Source: Prevotella sp. P5-92 (GTDB lineage: Bacteria; Bacteroidota; Bacteroidia; Bacteroidales; Bacteroidaceae). Taken from it: a stretch of DNA of 64,000 nucleotides. The first letter of the stretch is position 1, and each line of letters starts with the position of its first letter. The stretch is taken from contig NZ_NPJG01000001.1 of NCBI RefSeq assembly GCF_002251245.1, positions 1-64,000 of the forward strand, in the 5' to 3' direction. The position numbers and the translations under genes were made by a program. Positions 26,514 through 34,561 of this stretch are shown piece by piece. The notes under the pieces are model-generated. The model had not been told where the DNA came from. It searched no databases and was given only the letters and a program-made list of their open reading frames with translations.

Positions 26514-26565
26514 ATGAAGAGTGAAGAATAAAGAATGAACGGAGAACTTATTCTTCACTCTTCAT
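26514..26565. repeat. Perfect 18-bp operon-internal hairpin
   Basis: ATGAAGAGTGAAGAATAA (26514-26531) is exactly complementary to 26548-26565 around a 16-nt loop. The arm consists of GAAGAGT/GAAGAAT repeats. It lies between amt and asnB and has no strong T-run after it. Confidence 0.85.
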
Positions 26566-26606
26566 TAAATACAGCAAACGTCAAACATCAAAAAAAATAA
26601 TTAATT

Positions 26607-28274
26607 ATGTGTGGAATAGTAGCAATTTTTAATGTTCAGGAACAGACACCTGAACTGCGACAAAAGGCGTTGAGGATGAGCCAGAAAATACGTCATCGTG
26701 GTCCCGACTGGAGCGGTATCTACGATGGTGGTTCTGCAATACTCTGTCACGAGCGTCTGTCTATTGTAGATCCTGAATCAGGCAAACAACCGTTGTTCAG
26801 CCCCGATATGAAACAGGTGCTGGCAGTAAACGGTGAGATATATAATCACCAAGACATCCGTCGCGAATATGCCGGACAATACCAGTTTCAGACCGGCAGC
26901 GACTGTGAGGTGATCCTTGCCCTTTATCGTGAAAAAGGCATAAACTTTTTGGAAGACTTAAGTGGTATTTTCGCCTTCGCGCTCTATGACGCAGAGAAAG
27001 ATGAGTTTCTTATTGCGCGCGACCCTATAGGTGTCATACCGCTATATATAGGATACGACGATGACGGAAAGGTCTATGTCGCAAGCGAGATGAAAGCCCT
27101 CGAAGGTAATTGCGACCGCTATGAGGTGTTCCTGCCAGGACATTATTATTCGAGTCGCGAAGGAAAGATGGTGCGTTATTACACCCGCGACTGGATGGAT
27201 TACGATGCAGTCAAGGACAATAGCGCAAGTGTTCAGGATATTCATGATGCACTTGAGGCCGCTGTCAAGCGCCAGCTGATGAGCGATGTGCCTTACGGAG
27301 TGTTGCTCTCGGGAGGCCTCGACTCGTCAGTTATAAGTGCCGTTGCCGAGCGTTTCTCTGAGCGTCGCATCGAGGATGACAGCAACTCAAAGGCATGGTG
27401 GCCACGTCTTCACTCGTTTGCTGTAGGATTGAAAGGTGCGCCCGACCTTGCAAAGGCTAAGATGGTGGCAGACCATATAGGAACCGTTCACCACGAGATA
27501 AACTATACCATTCAGGAAGGTCTCGATGCCATACGCGACGTTATCTACTTTATTGAGACCTATGATGTAACCACGGTACGCGCTTCTACTCCGATGTATC
27601 TTCTTGCCCGTGTGATAAAGTCTATGGGAATAAAGATGGTGCTGTCGGGCGAAGGTGCCGACGAGGTGTTTGGTGGTTATCTGTATTTCCACAAGGCTCC
27701 CGATGCCAAGGCGTTTCATGAAGAGACGGTGCGTAAGCTATCCAAGCTCTACCTTTACGATTGTTTGCGAGCCAACAAGAGTCTGTCAGCTTGGGGTGTT
27801 GAGGGTAGGGTGCCATTCCTCGACAAGGAGTTTCTCGATATCGCCATGCGAACCAATCCCGAGGCCAAGATGTGTCCTGGAAAGACCATTGAGAAGAAGA
27901 TTGTGCGTGAGGCATTTGCCGACTACCTGCCAGAAGCTGTTGCATGGCGACAGAAGGAGCAGTTCTCTGACGGAGTGGGATATTCCTGGATAGACACGCT
28001 CAAGCAGATCACCGCCGATCAGGTAAGTGACGAGCAGATGGCACATGCAGCCGAACGCTTCCCCATCAATCCTCCTCGCAACAAGGAAGAATATTATTAT
28101 CGTTCCATCTTTGCTGAGCATTTTCCCAGCGACTCAGCTGCACGCACAGTGCCGAGTGTGCCGAGTGTGGCATGTTCTACGGCCGAGGCGCTTGCATGGG
28201 ACGAGTCGTTTAAGAACATGAACGAGCCGAGCGGACGTGCTGTGGCTGGAGTGCATGAAGCCTCTCCGCTGTAG
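26607..28274 (+). CDS. asnB: Asparagine synthetase (glutamine-hydrolysing)
   Basis: A 555-residue AsnB. The N-terminal glutaminase domain starts MCGIVAIF, with Cys2 as nucleophile after removal of Met, followed by RHRGPDWSG and NGEIYNH. The synthetase domain has the ATP-pyrophosphatase loop LLSGGLDSSVIS near residue 235. It makes asparagine from aspartate, ATP and glutamine. The start is fixed by Cys2. It sits between two ammonium transporter genes, which ties it to ammonia assimilation through the glutamine made by the divergent glutamine synthetase. The C-terminal 40 residues are a loose extension with PSVPSV repeats. Confidence 0.95.
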   Translation: MCGIVAIFNVQEQTPELRQKALRMSQKIRHRGPDWSGIYDGGSAILCHERLSIVDPESGKQPLFSPDMKQVLAVNGEIYNHQDIRREYAGQYQFQTGSDCEVILALYREKGINFLEDLSGIFAFALYDAEKDEFLIARDPIGVIPLYIGYDDDGKVYVASEMKALEGNCDRYEVFLPGHYYSSREGKMVRYYTRDWMDYDAVKDNSASVQDIHDALEAAVKRQLMSDVPYGVLLSGGLDSSVISAVAERFSERRIEDDSNSKAWWPRLHSFAVGLKGAPDLAKAKMVADHIGTVHHEINYTIQEGLDAIRDVIYFIETYDVTTVRASTPMYLLARVIKSMGIKMVLSGEGADEVFGGYLYFHKAPDAKAFHEETVRKLSKLYLYDCLRANKSLSAWGVEGRVPFLDKEFLDIAMRTNPEAKMCPGKTIEKKIVREAFADYLPEAVAWRQKEQFSDGVGYSWIDTLKQITADQVSDEQMAHAAERFPINPPRNKEEYYYRSIFAEHFPSDSAARTVPSVPSVACSTAEALAWDESFKNMNEPSGRAVAGVHEASPL

Positions 28275-28355
28275 TCTTTCTCCAAGACACATTAATTTCT
28301 TAACTTCTTAACACCTTAACTTCAAGTAAGTTGGGTAAATACGACAAAAGAATAT

Positions 28356-29738
28356 ATGAAAAGACGTTGGATAATCCTTATGACCTGTATGGTGCTTATT
28401 TCCATAGCGGGTCTTTTCGCTCCCGAACCCAGTTTTGAGTGCGATTTTTCAAAGATAGATGCTGCTGACGTGGCATGGTTGATTACCGCCACGATATTTG
28501 TGCTTATGATGACCCCCGGTCTGTCGTTCTTCTATGGTGGCATGGTAGGTGCGAAGAACGTCATCTCAACAATGCTTCAGAGTTTCATTGCCATGGGCAT
28601 TATCTCGGTGTTGTGGGTGGTGTTCGGCTTCTCGCTGTGTTTTGGCGACGACATCGCAGGTGTCATCGGCGATCCCACCACATTCCTGATGTTCCAGAAC
28701 GTGGGAGGCGATGTTTATACCACGCCTACGGGAAAGATACTTGGCGGAGCCACTATTCCTTTGGCTCTCTATGCACTGTTTCAGATGAAGTTTGCCATCA
28801 TCACGCCTTCGCTCATCACGGGTTCGTTTGCTGAGCGAGTGAGGTTCTCGGGCTATATGTTTTTCATGATTTTCTTCTTCGTGATGATATATTGTCCGCT
28901 GGCCCACATGACGTGGCATCCCGACGGGTTGTTCTTAAAGTGGGGAGTGGTTGACTTCGCTGGAGGAATCGTGGTACATGCCTCTTCCGGTGTGGCTGCG
29001 TTGGCAGGCGCCATATTCTTAGGTCGTAGAAAGTCGTGCACTCGCAAGTCAGAGCCAGCCAATATCCCGTTTGTTCTTCTCGGAGCCGCAATGTTGTGGT
29101 TGGGATGGTTTGGATTCAATGCTGGCAGTTCGCTTCATGCCGACGGCGTAGCGGTGAAGGCGTTCCTGAACACGAACACGGCTTCAGCCACCGCGATGAT
29201 GACATGGATATTCTTCGACTGCCTGCGTGGTCGCAAACCGTCAGCCATGGGAGCAGCCGTAGGATGTGTGGTTGGTCTTGTAGCCATCACGCCGTCAGCG
29301 GGATATGTCACTGTGGGCGAGAGCATCTTCATCTCTTTTGTCATCACGCTCATCTGTAACACGGCTGTCTATTGGCGTTCTCACTCGCGCATCGACGATG
29401 CTCTCGACGTTTTCCCCACCCATGGCACTGGAGGTATCTTCGGTACGGTTCTAACTGGTATTTTCATCCAGGAAGGTCTTGTGGCTGGCACCCCCGATGG
29501 TTTTGTGGTGTTCCTTTACCATCTTCTTGCCGTAGCTATGGTAATCGCATATACCTTTGTCATGAGTTATTTCGGCTATTGGCTGATCGACAAGTTCATC
29601 CCTATGCGTGTCAGCGAATACAGTGAGCGCGTTGGTCTCGACTACAGTCAGCACGATGAGCATTATGGCTTGGCTCATGTGGGAGAGCGTGAGATAGCCG
29701 AGTATGAAGAGTATATCGTACGCAAGTATAGCAAATAA
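28356..29738 (+). CDS. amt: Ammonium transporter (Amt), second copy with signal peptide
   Basis: A 460-residue Amt channel closer to the E. coli AmtB type. A cleavable-looking N-terminal hydrophobic segment (about 1-21) precedes the first pore helix. MTPGLSFFYGGMVGAKNVI, GSFAERVRFS and the pore histidines His208 (GGIVVHASSG) and His356 (FPTHGTGGIFG) are present. Its loops differ from the first Amt, so the two may differ in affinity or PII control. It is last in the PII-amt-asnB-amt operon. Confidence 0.93.
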   Translation: MKRRWIILMTCMVLISIAGLFAPEPSFECDFSKIDAADVAWLITATIFVLMMTPGLSFFYGGMVGAKNVISTMLQSFIAMGIISVLWVVFGFSLCFGDDIAGVIGDPTTFLMFQNVGGDVYTTPTGKILGGATIPLALYALFQMKFAIITPSLITGSFAERVRFSGYMFFMIFFFVMIYCPLAHMTWHPDGLFLKWGVVDFAGGIVVHASSGVAALAGAIFLGRRKSCTRKSEPANIPFVLLGAAMLWLGWFGFNAGSSLHADGVAVKAFLNTNTASATAMMTWIFFDCLRGRKPSAMGAAVGCVVGLVAITPSAGYVTVGESIFISFVITLICNTAVYWRSHSRIDDALDVFPTHGTGGIFGTVLTGIFIQEGLVAGTPDGFVVFLYHLLAVAMVIAYTFVMSYFGYWLIDKFIPMRVSEYSERVGLDYSQHDEHYGLAHVGEREIAEYEEYIVRKYSK

Positions 29739-29814
29739 AAAAGGTACTTTTGAAACTAAATTGAATTAGACTTCCTTTCTTTCGCTCAATGTTGTCAACA
29801 CTGAGGATGAAACA

Positions 29815-30678
29815 TCAACATGACCCACAAGTGGATGAAACAATGAATGTGACATGGAATCCGATTTGTGGCATTTGGGCGAGAGAAAGGTCGTAGCCCT
29901 GCATCATCAGCACCTGCCGGGAGAGAGGCAGGCCGATGCCTGAGCCATGGCTCTTGGTTGTGAAGAAGGGAACAAAGATGTTGCGGGCGTTTTCCGGCGC
30001 TATCGGTGCCCCGTCGTTGCTTATGCAGAGTTGGCGGTTCCATCTCACTCCAATGTTCCTCGCCCCAGCCTCAATGGCGTTCTTCACAATATTTATAAAA
30101 GCCTGGCGAAGAAGATTGGTGTCTATGAATAGCGTTTGTGCTGAAGAAATGTCAATATGCCATTGAACAGAGGGATACATACAGGCCACGCCCGACACAA
30201 AGTCGAGAAGGTTGAGCTCCACCGGGTCTGGTTTCTGTATCTGTGTCATCTTGCGATAGCTATCCACAAAAATGTTGAGCGAAGATGTGGTATCATGAAT
30301 AGCCTCGATGCCTTCTCGATAAGGCGAGGACTTGATGGATGGCGAGGCAAGATACGACTGGCATATACTGAGTATAGGCGTTGTGGCGTTGTTTATCTCG
30401 TGGGTAAGCACTCGGGTGAGTTTCTCCCACGACTCCACCTCATTCTGAGCCGTCAGTCTGCCGATATTGTTCTCCATATCGTTAAGCGTCTTTAGCAGCG
30501 CCCTCTCGCCAAAAAACATCCGCTTTCTTGGCATACGGAAGGTGAAGTCACCGTTGCGCACTGCCTCACCCATAAGGAATGCCATCTCGCGAAGGCGGCA
30601 CTGATGGTGATAAAAGAGGTATATTGCCAGAGTTAATACTACGACAATCAACAATGCTGTTATTACAATCATATTCAT
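29815..30678 (-). CDS. Sensor histidine kinase, NtrB-like
   Basis: A 287-residue kinase. One N-terminal membrane helix (about 3-23), a short HAMP-like/linker stretch, the phospho-acceptor His93 in RVLTHEINNATTPI, and an HATPase domain with the N-box IVKNAIEAG and the G-box SHGSGIGLPLS. There is no PAS or periplasmic domain, so sensing is probably in or near the membrane. Its start codon overlaps the end of the response regulator gene, giving a leftward operon in which the regulator comes first. The partner is almost certainly that regulator. Confidence 0.88.
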   Translation of the reverse strand: MNMIVITALLIVVVLTLAIYLFYHHQCRLREMAFLMGEAVRNGDFTFRMPRKRMFFGERALLKTLNDMENNIGRLTAQNEVESWEKLTRVLTHEINNATTPILSICQSYLASPSIKSSPYREGIEAIHDTTSSLNIFVDSYRKMTQIQKPDPVELNLLDFVSGVACMYPSVQWHIDISSAQTLFIDTNLLRQAFINIVKNAIEAGARNIGVRWNRQLCISNDGAPIAPENARNIFVPFFTTKSHGSGIGLPLSRQVLMMQGYDLSLAQMPQIGFHVTFIVSSTCGSC

Positions 30679-31193
30679 TTCTTAATTTTTGAATAGAGTG
30701 TCTGGCGTGTTATGCCGAGAAGTTCAGCGGCACGCGAGACATTGCCGTGACATTTGTCCAACACCTTCCGTACATGCTCAGTTTCCACACTTTCGAGTGT
30801 CGCCACCTTATTATTATTGTCTATGGCATCCTTGAGTGTGCGGATAAGCTCGTCGTTGTCCCACGGTTTGGTGATGAAGTCAGCCGCACCTGCCTTGAGT
30901 CCTTTCACTGCAAGTTGCACATCGGCAAAGGCGGTGACGAGCACCACCGGTATGTCGGCATGCAAGCGATGGATGGTGCGAAGCCATGTGAGTCCTTCCT
31001 GTCCGTTGTTCATCCCCATGGTGAAGTTCATGTCGAGCAATATCACATCCACCCTCTCCTGCTGTAACTTTGCAAGCAGTCCGTCAGGATTAGCCAATGT
31101 GATTATCTTTTCAAACACATCTGCGAGACATATCTTCAATGCCGTGAGTATTGACGTGTTGTCATCCACTATTAATATTGTTCCGTATTTCAT
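30675..31193 (-). CDS. Response regulator with Fis-type HTH, no AAA+ domain
   Basis: A receiver domain (Asp54 in ILLDMNFTMGMNNGQEG, Lys in FITKPWDNDE) joined directly to a C-terminal Fis-like helix-turn-helix (GNVSRAAELLGITRQTLYSKIKK). It looks like an NtrC regulator without the sigma-54 ATPase module, as in PrrA/ActR-type regulators. I chose the ATG at 31193 (172 aa). A longer form starting 12 codons upstream would read through the apparent promoter. The divergent ABC transporter genes and two dyad sites between them suggest it regulates both itself and the transporter. Confidence 0.87.
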   Translation of the reverse strand: MKYGTILIVDDNTSILTALKICLADVFEKIITLANPDGLLAKLQQERVDVILLDMNFTMGMNNGQEGLTWLRTIHRLHADIPVVLVTAFADVQLAVKGLKAGAADFITKPWDNDELIRTLKDAIDNNNKVATLESVETEHVRKVLDKCHGNVSRAAELLGITRQTLYSKIKK

Positions 31194-31201
31194 ATCTGGT
31201 G

Positions 31202-31209
31202 CAAAATTA
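31202..31209 (-). promoter_or_regulatory. -7 box of the response regulator/kinase pair
   Basis: Minus strand TAATTTTG followed by CACC, only 8 nt ahead of the chosen ATG, so the mRNA may be nearly leaderless. Confidence 0.5.
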
Positions 31210-31247
31210 ATCATTTTCCGTGTCTTCACGAAATTTATCGAAGGAAA

Positions 31248-31286
31248 TGTATGATTATCACACAGAAGTCTGTATGATTTTCATAC
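31248..31286. promoter_or_regulatory. Two dyad operators between the regulator and ABC genes
   Basis: TGTATGATTATCACAC (31248-31263) and TGTATGATTTTCATAC (31271-31286) are 14/16 identical, 23 bp apart. The second contains a perfect GTATGA-N3-TCATAC inverted repeat. They lie between the divergent promoters. A dimeric Fis-type regulator binding here is an inference. Confidence 0.65.
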
Positions 31287-31313
31287 AATCGTTGTCTGCA
31301 CATAAGAAAAGTC

Positions 31314-31344
31314 TTGGTGCTTTGGCTTCAATGATGTAATTTTG
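31314..31344 (+). promoter_or_regulatory. Promoter of the ABC ATPase/permease pair
   Basis: TTG (31314-31316), a 20-nt spacer, then TAATTTTG (31337-31344). Confidence 0.7.
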
Positions 31345-31372
31345 CAGTACGAAAACAACATGACAACAGAAT

Positions 31373-32050
31373 ATGATAAAGACAGAAAACATCACACGAG
31401 TCTTCCGAACGGAGGAAGTGGAGACGGTGGCGCTCAACGGAGTGAGCATCGAAGTGAACGACGGCGAGTTTGTTGCCATCATGGGGCCATCGGGCTGCGG
31501 CAAATCTACATTGCTTAATATCCTCGGACTGCTCGACAGTCCGACCGAGGGCAAATATTGGCTCGGCAGCGAGGAGGTGGGACATCTGAAGGAACGCGAG
31601 CGAACGGCTTATCGCAAGAGCCGCATAGGTTTCGTGTTCCAGTCGTTCAACCTCATCGACGAACTCACAGTGGAGGAGAACATCGAACTCCAACTGAAAT
31701 ATCTCGGTGTGGAGAAGAAGGAGCGCAAGCAACGCGTTCTCGACATACTGCGAAAGGTGAAACTGAGCCATCGCATGAAGCATTATCCACACCAGCTTTC
31801 GGGTGGTCAGCAGCAGCGCGTGGCTATAGCGCGAGCCGTTGTAGGAAGACCGAGAATCATCCTCGCCGACGAACCGACGGGTAACCTCGACTCTAAGAAC
31901 GGTCAGGAGGTGATGCAACTTCTCTCCGAACTGAATCAAGAGGGGACGACTGTGGTGATGGTGACCCACTCGCTGCATGATGCGACGTTTGCCGGAAGAA
32001 TCATTAATTTGTTTGATGGACAAGTGGTTGAAAGGAATGAGGAATTATGA
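31373..32050 (+). CDS. ABC transporter ATP-binding protein (MacB/LolD type)
   Basis: A 225-residue ATPase. Walker A GPSGCGKS is at 38-45, followed by the Q-loop VFQSFNLID, the signature LSGGQQQR, Walker B IILADEPTGNLD and the H-loop MVTHS. It belongs to the MacB/LolD/FtsE group that powers FtsX-type permeases. Its stop overlaps the permease start (ATGA). It is very similar to the ATPase at 50501-51166, which serves the large efflux operon, so the two transporters are paralogous. The exported substrate is unknown. Confidence 0.93.
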   Translation: MIKTENITRVFRTEEVETVALNGVSIEVNDGEFVAIMGPSGCGKSTLLNILGLLDSPTEGKYWLGSEEVGHLKERERTAYRKSRIGFVFQSFNLIDELTVEENIELQLKYLGVEKKERKQRVLDILRKVKLSHRMKHYPHQLSGGQQQRVAIARAVVGRPRIILADEPTGNLDSKNGQEVMQLLSELNQEGTTVVMVTHSLHDATFAGRIINLFDGQVVERNEEL

Positions 32051-34389
32051 AATCATATTTTAAGTTTTTATCCCGCAATAAGCTATATACGGCAATCGAG
32101 GCATTCGGGCTGTCGGTTGCCCTCAGCTTTGTGATTATCCTCGGAGCCTATGCAACGATGGAATACAGTGTGGGCAAGGGCAACGAGAATACAAAAGAGA
32201 TTTATGCCGTAGGCTCCGGCGACTATCTCGGTATGACATGGGGAACCGCACAGGAGTTCTTCCCCTCCATTCCCGAGATAAAAGAGTGGACAAGAATTGG
32301 TGAAGCCAACAACATCCCGGGATTTATGGTAGGCGAAACGTTCTTCAAGACTGACGCATATTGCATCGACCCGAATTTCTTCGAGTTCTTCGGATATGAT
32401 GTCCGTGGATGCAGTCGCGACAAGGTACTTACCTCCAAGAACGAGGCCATCATCAGCGAGTCGTTTGCCGCCAAAGCCTTTGGCAACGAAAACCCTATCG
32501 GAAAGACTATGAAATGCGACACTCTCACATTCAAGATAACGGGAGTGATGCCCGATTTCGGCAAGTCTGATGTATTCGCGCCATACGATGTGCTTGTTTC
32601 AATGAAATACAAGGAAGAAATGACGGTGAAGATGGATAACTTCGGCGAGACGGTGCCTTTTGTGCGCCTTGCCAAAGATGCAGATCCAGACAAGGTGAAT
32701 GAAAAACTTCTCGACAAATACGTGGATTACTGGAAAGATTTTCACTATACACGCGAGAATGAAGGCAAGTTTCTTTGGTGGGGCTCGTCGTTGGTAAGAA
32801 TGGATAAACTGTATTTCTCCGAAACAACCAATTGGCAGTTCCGCCAAGGCGACAAGAAATTGGTTGACATATTGCTTGCCGTGGCCCTCATACTTCTCGT
32901 GTGCGCCATATTCAACTATATCAACCTCACCGTGGCGCAAGCCGGAAAGCGCGCAAAGGAGATGGCCACCCGCCGATTGTTAGGCGATAGCGTGTGGGGA
33001 GTGGTAGTGCGATATTTCAAGGAGTCAGCATTGTTCACCTTTACCTGCTTCATCATTGGTGTGCTGATGGCGATATGCCTGCTGCCGGTGTTCAACGACA
33101 TTCTCAACACGAAAATCTCTCTCGCATTGTCTCCTCAGATGTTGCTTGTCGCCGTGGCAGTACTCCTTGCGATATCGCTTTTATGCGGCATCATCCCCGC
33201 AATAGTCGTGTCGCGCTTCAATCCCATCGACGTGGTGAAGGGCAGTCTTAGGATAAAAAACAAGATGTGGTTCAGCAAGGTGTTTATCACGGCGCAAGGC
33301 GTAGTGAGTACGGTGCTCATAGCCGTAGGATTGACAATGACCCTGCAGATGCATCATCTATATACCTTGCCATACGGATATAATAAGGAAGACATCATCA
33401 TAGCACAGACGGGAGAAATTGGTTATAGCCTTGAGCGACAGATGATGTTGGCAAACCGTCTGAAGGCCCTGCCCGAAGTGGTTGAAGCCACACCAGGAGG
33501 AGGTACTACATTACAGTCGGGTTGCAATGGGGTACACGACGCAAATGGCGACAGTAAATCATGGATTAGGATGTGCAACCTCGACTCCACGGCAATAAAG
33601 ATGTTGGGGATAAAAGTCGTTGAGCAATATTGCGCTCCGACAGAAGGGAAAGTCTGGGTGACTGAAAGCGGTAAGCGGTTCTGGGGAGTGTCGGCAAAGA
33701 AGCCCTATTTTGGCATCAAGGATGGAAAACCTCAATATGAATGTTGCGGTGTTATTGCCGACTATCGTGCGGGCAATGCAATATCCACAGAGATGAAGAA
33801 CACTTACAATGGCATCAGGGTGGTTTCGCACGACAGTTACTATTATACAATGCTCATCAAGACCCGTGGCGATCACGACAAGGCACTTGCCGCAGTGAAA
33901 AACGCTTGCTGTGCGATGACAAAAGAAATTAGGGGTATGCCTATCGATATGCATTGCGACTACATCGAGGACACCTTGCTCGAGGGGATAAAGTCGCAGC
34001 GAAACGCCATGTCGCTCGTCCTCACCTTCATGCTCGTCTCGATACTCATATCCGCCCTCGGCATGTTTGCCATGTCGGTATATTACGGTGAGCAGCAGCG
34101 CAAGCAGATAGCCTTGCGCAAGGTGATGGGCGCGACTGTAGCGAGCGCCGTATGGACTCTCTCGCGCCGATTCCTCGTGATGTCGTTGGTGGCTATCGTC
34201 TTGGCCATACCCCTGAGCATAAAGGCAATGCGTCATTATCTCAGCGACTTCACCTATCAGATTCCAATGCCTTGGTGGGTACTTATGGCAGCCGCCCTCT
34301 TCACCCTCGCCATCGCCTTCCTATCCATCATCAGTCGCACACTCAAGGTTGCGACAAGTAATCCCGTGGAGAGCATCAAGACGGAATGA
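32047..34389 (+). CDS. FtsX-like ABC permease
   Basis: A 780-residue permease with an N-terminal membrane helix, a MacB periplasmic core domain and an FtsX block (helices around LVDILLAVALILLVCAIFNYINLTVAQAGKRAKEMATRRLLG), then a second periplasmic domain and a second FtsX block near the C-terminus (IALRKVMGATVASAVWTL). The duplicated design and length are typical of Bacteroidetes. These mechanotransmitter-type permeases push peptides or lipophilic compounds rather than importing them. There is no dedicated adaptor or TolC in this operon, unlike the paralogous set at 50501-58726. Confidence 0.9.
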   Translation: MKSYFKFLSRNKLYTAIEAFGLSVALSFVIILGAYATMEYSVGKGNENTKEIYAVGSGDYLGMTWGTAQEFFPSIPEIKEWTRIGEANNIPGFMVGETFFKTDAYCIDPNFFEFFGYDVRGCSRDKVLTSKNEAIISESFAAKAFGNENPIGKTMKCDTLTFKITGVMPDFGKSDVFAPYDVLVSMKYKEEMTVKMDNFGETVPFVRLAKDADPDKVNEKLLDKYVDYWKDFHYTRENEGKFLWWGSSLVRMDKLYFSETTNWQFRQGDKKLVDILLAVALILLVCAIFNYINLTVAQAGKRAKEMATRRLLGDSVWGVVVRYFKESALFTFTCFIIGVLMAICLLPVFNDILNTKISLALSPQMLLVAVAVLLAISLLCGIIPAIVVSRFNPIDVVKGSLRIKNKMWFSKVFITAQGVVSTVLIAVGLTMTLQMHHLYTLPYGYNKEDIIIAQTGEIGYSLERQMMLANRLKALPEVVEATPGGGTTLQSGCNGVHDANGDSKSWIRMCNLDSTAIKMLGIKVVEQYCAPTEGKVWVTESGKRFWGVSAKKPYFGIKDGKPQYECCGVIADYRAGNAISTEMKNTYNGIRVVSHDSYYYTMLIKTRGDHDKALAAVKNACCAMTKEIRGMPIDMHCDYIEDTLLEGIKSQRNAMSLVLTFMLVSILISALGMFAMSVYYGEQQRKQIALRKVMGATVASAVWTLSRRFLVMSLVAIVLAIPLSIKAMRHYLSDFTYQIPMPWWVLMAAALFTLAIAFLSIISRTLKVATSNPVESIKTE

Positions 34390-34478
34390 TAAAAATTAGG
34401 GATTGCCGTGCAATAACGTCCAATGGCCAGAAATCGACGAAGTCAATAAGTAATCATAACTGTTTGTTAAAAATAAAT

Positions 34479-34529
34479 AAGGCAGACAAGTTTACTGATT
34501 ACATTCTTGTCCGCCTTGGCTTTTTTTTT
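34479..34529 (+). terminator. Terminator after the ABC permease
   Basis: AAGGCAGACAAG (34479-34490) pairs with CTTGTCCGCCTT (34506-34517) with one mismatch, followed by nine T. Confidence 0.85.
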
Positions 34530-34538
34530 GTACTTTTG
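34507..34538 (+). promoter_or_regulatory. Promoter of the NtrC-type regulator
   Basis: TTG (34507-34509), a 21-nt spacer, then TACTTTTG (34531-34538) followed by CATC. It overlaps the terminator of the preceding transcript. Confidence 0.6.
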
Positions 34539-34561
34539 CATCGTTATCTCTGAAATAGACA

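Noticed and set aside
31194-31229. Upstream ATG for the response regulator (adds 12 residues)
   Set aside because: It lies upstream of, and reads through, the apparent -7 box. The receiver domain starts normally at the later ATG.
31372-31373. Sigma-54 promoter ahead of the first ABC operon (TTGGTGCTTTGGC near 31314)
   Set aside because: The GG-N10-GC spacing is not met, and a good TAATTTTG promoter is present.
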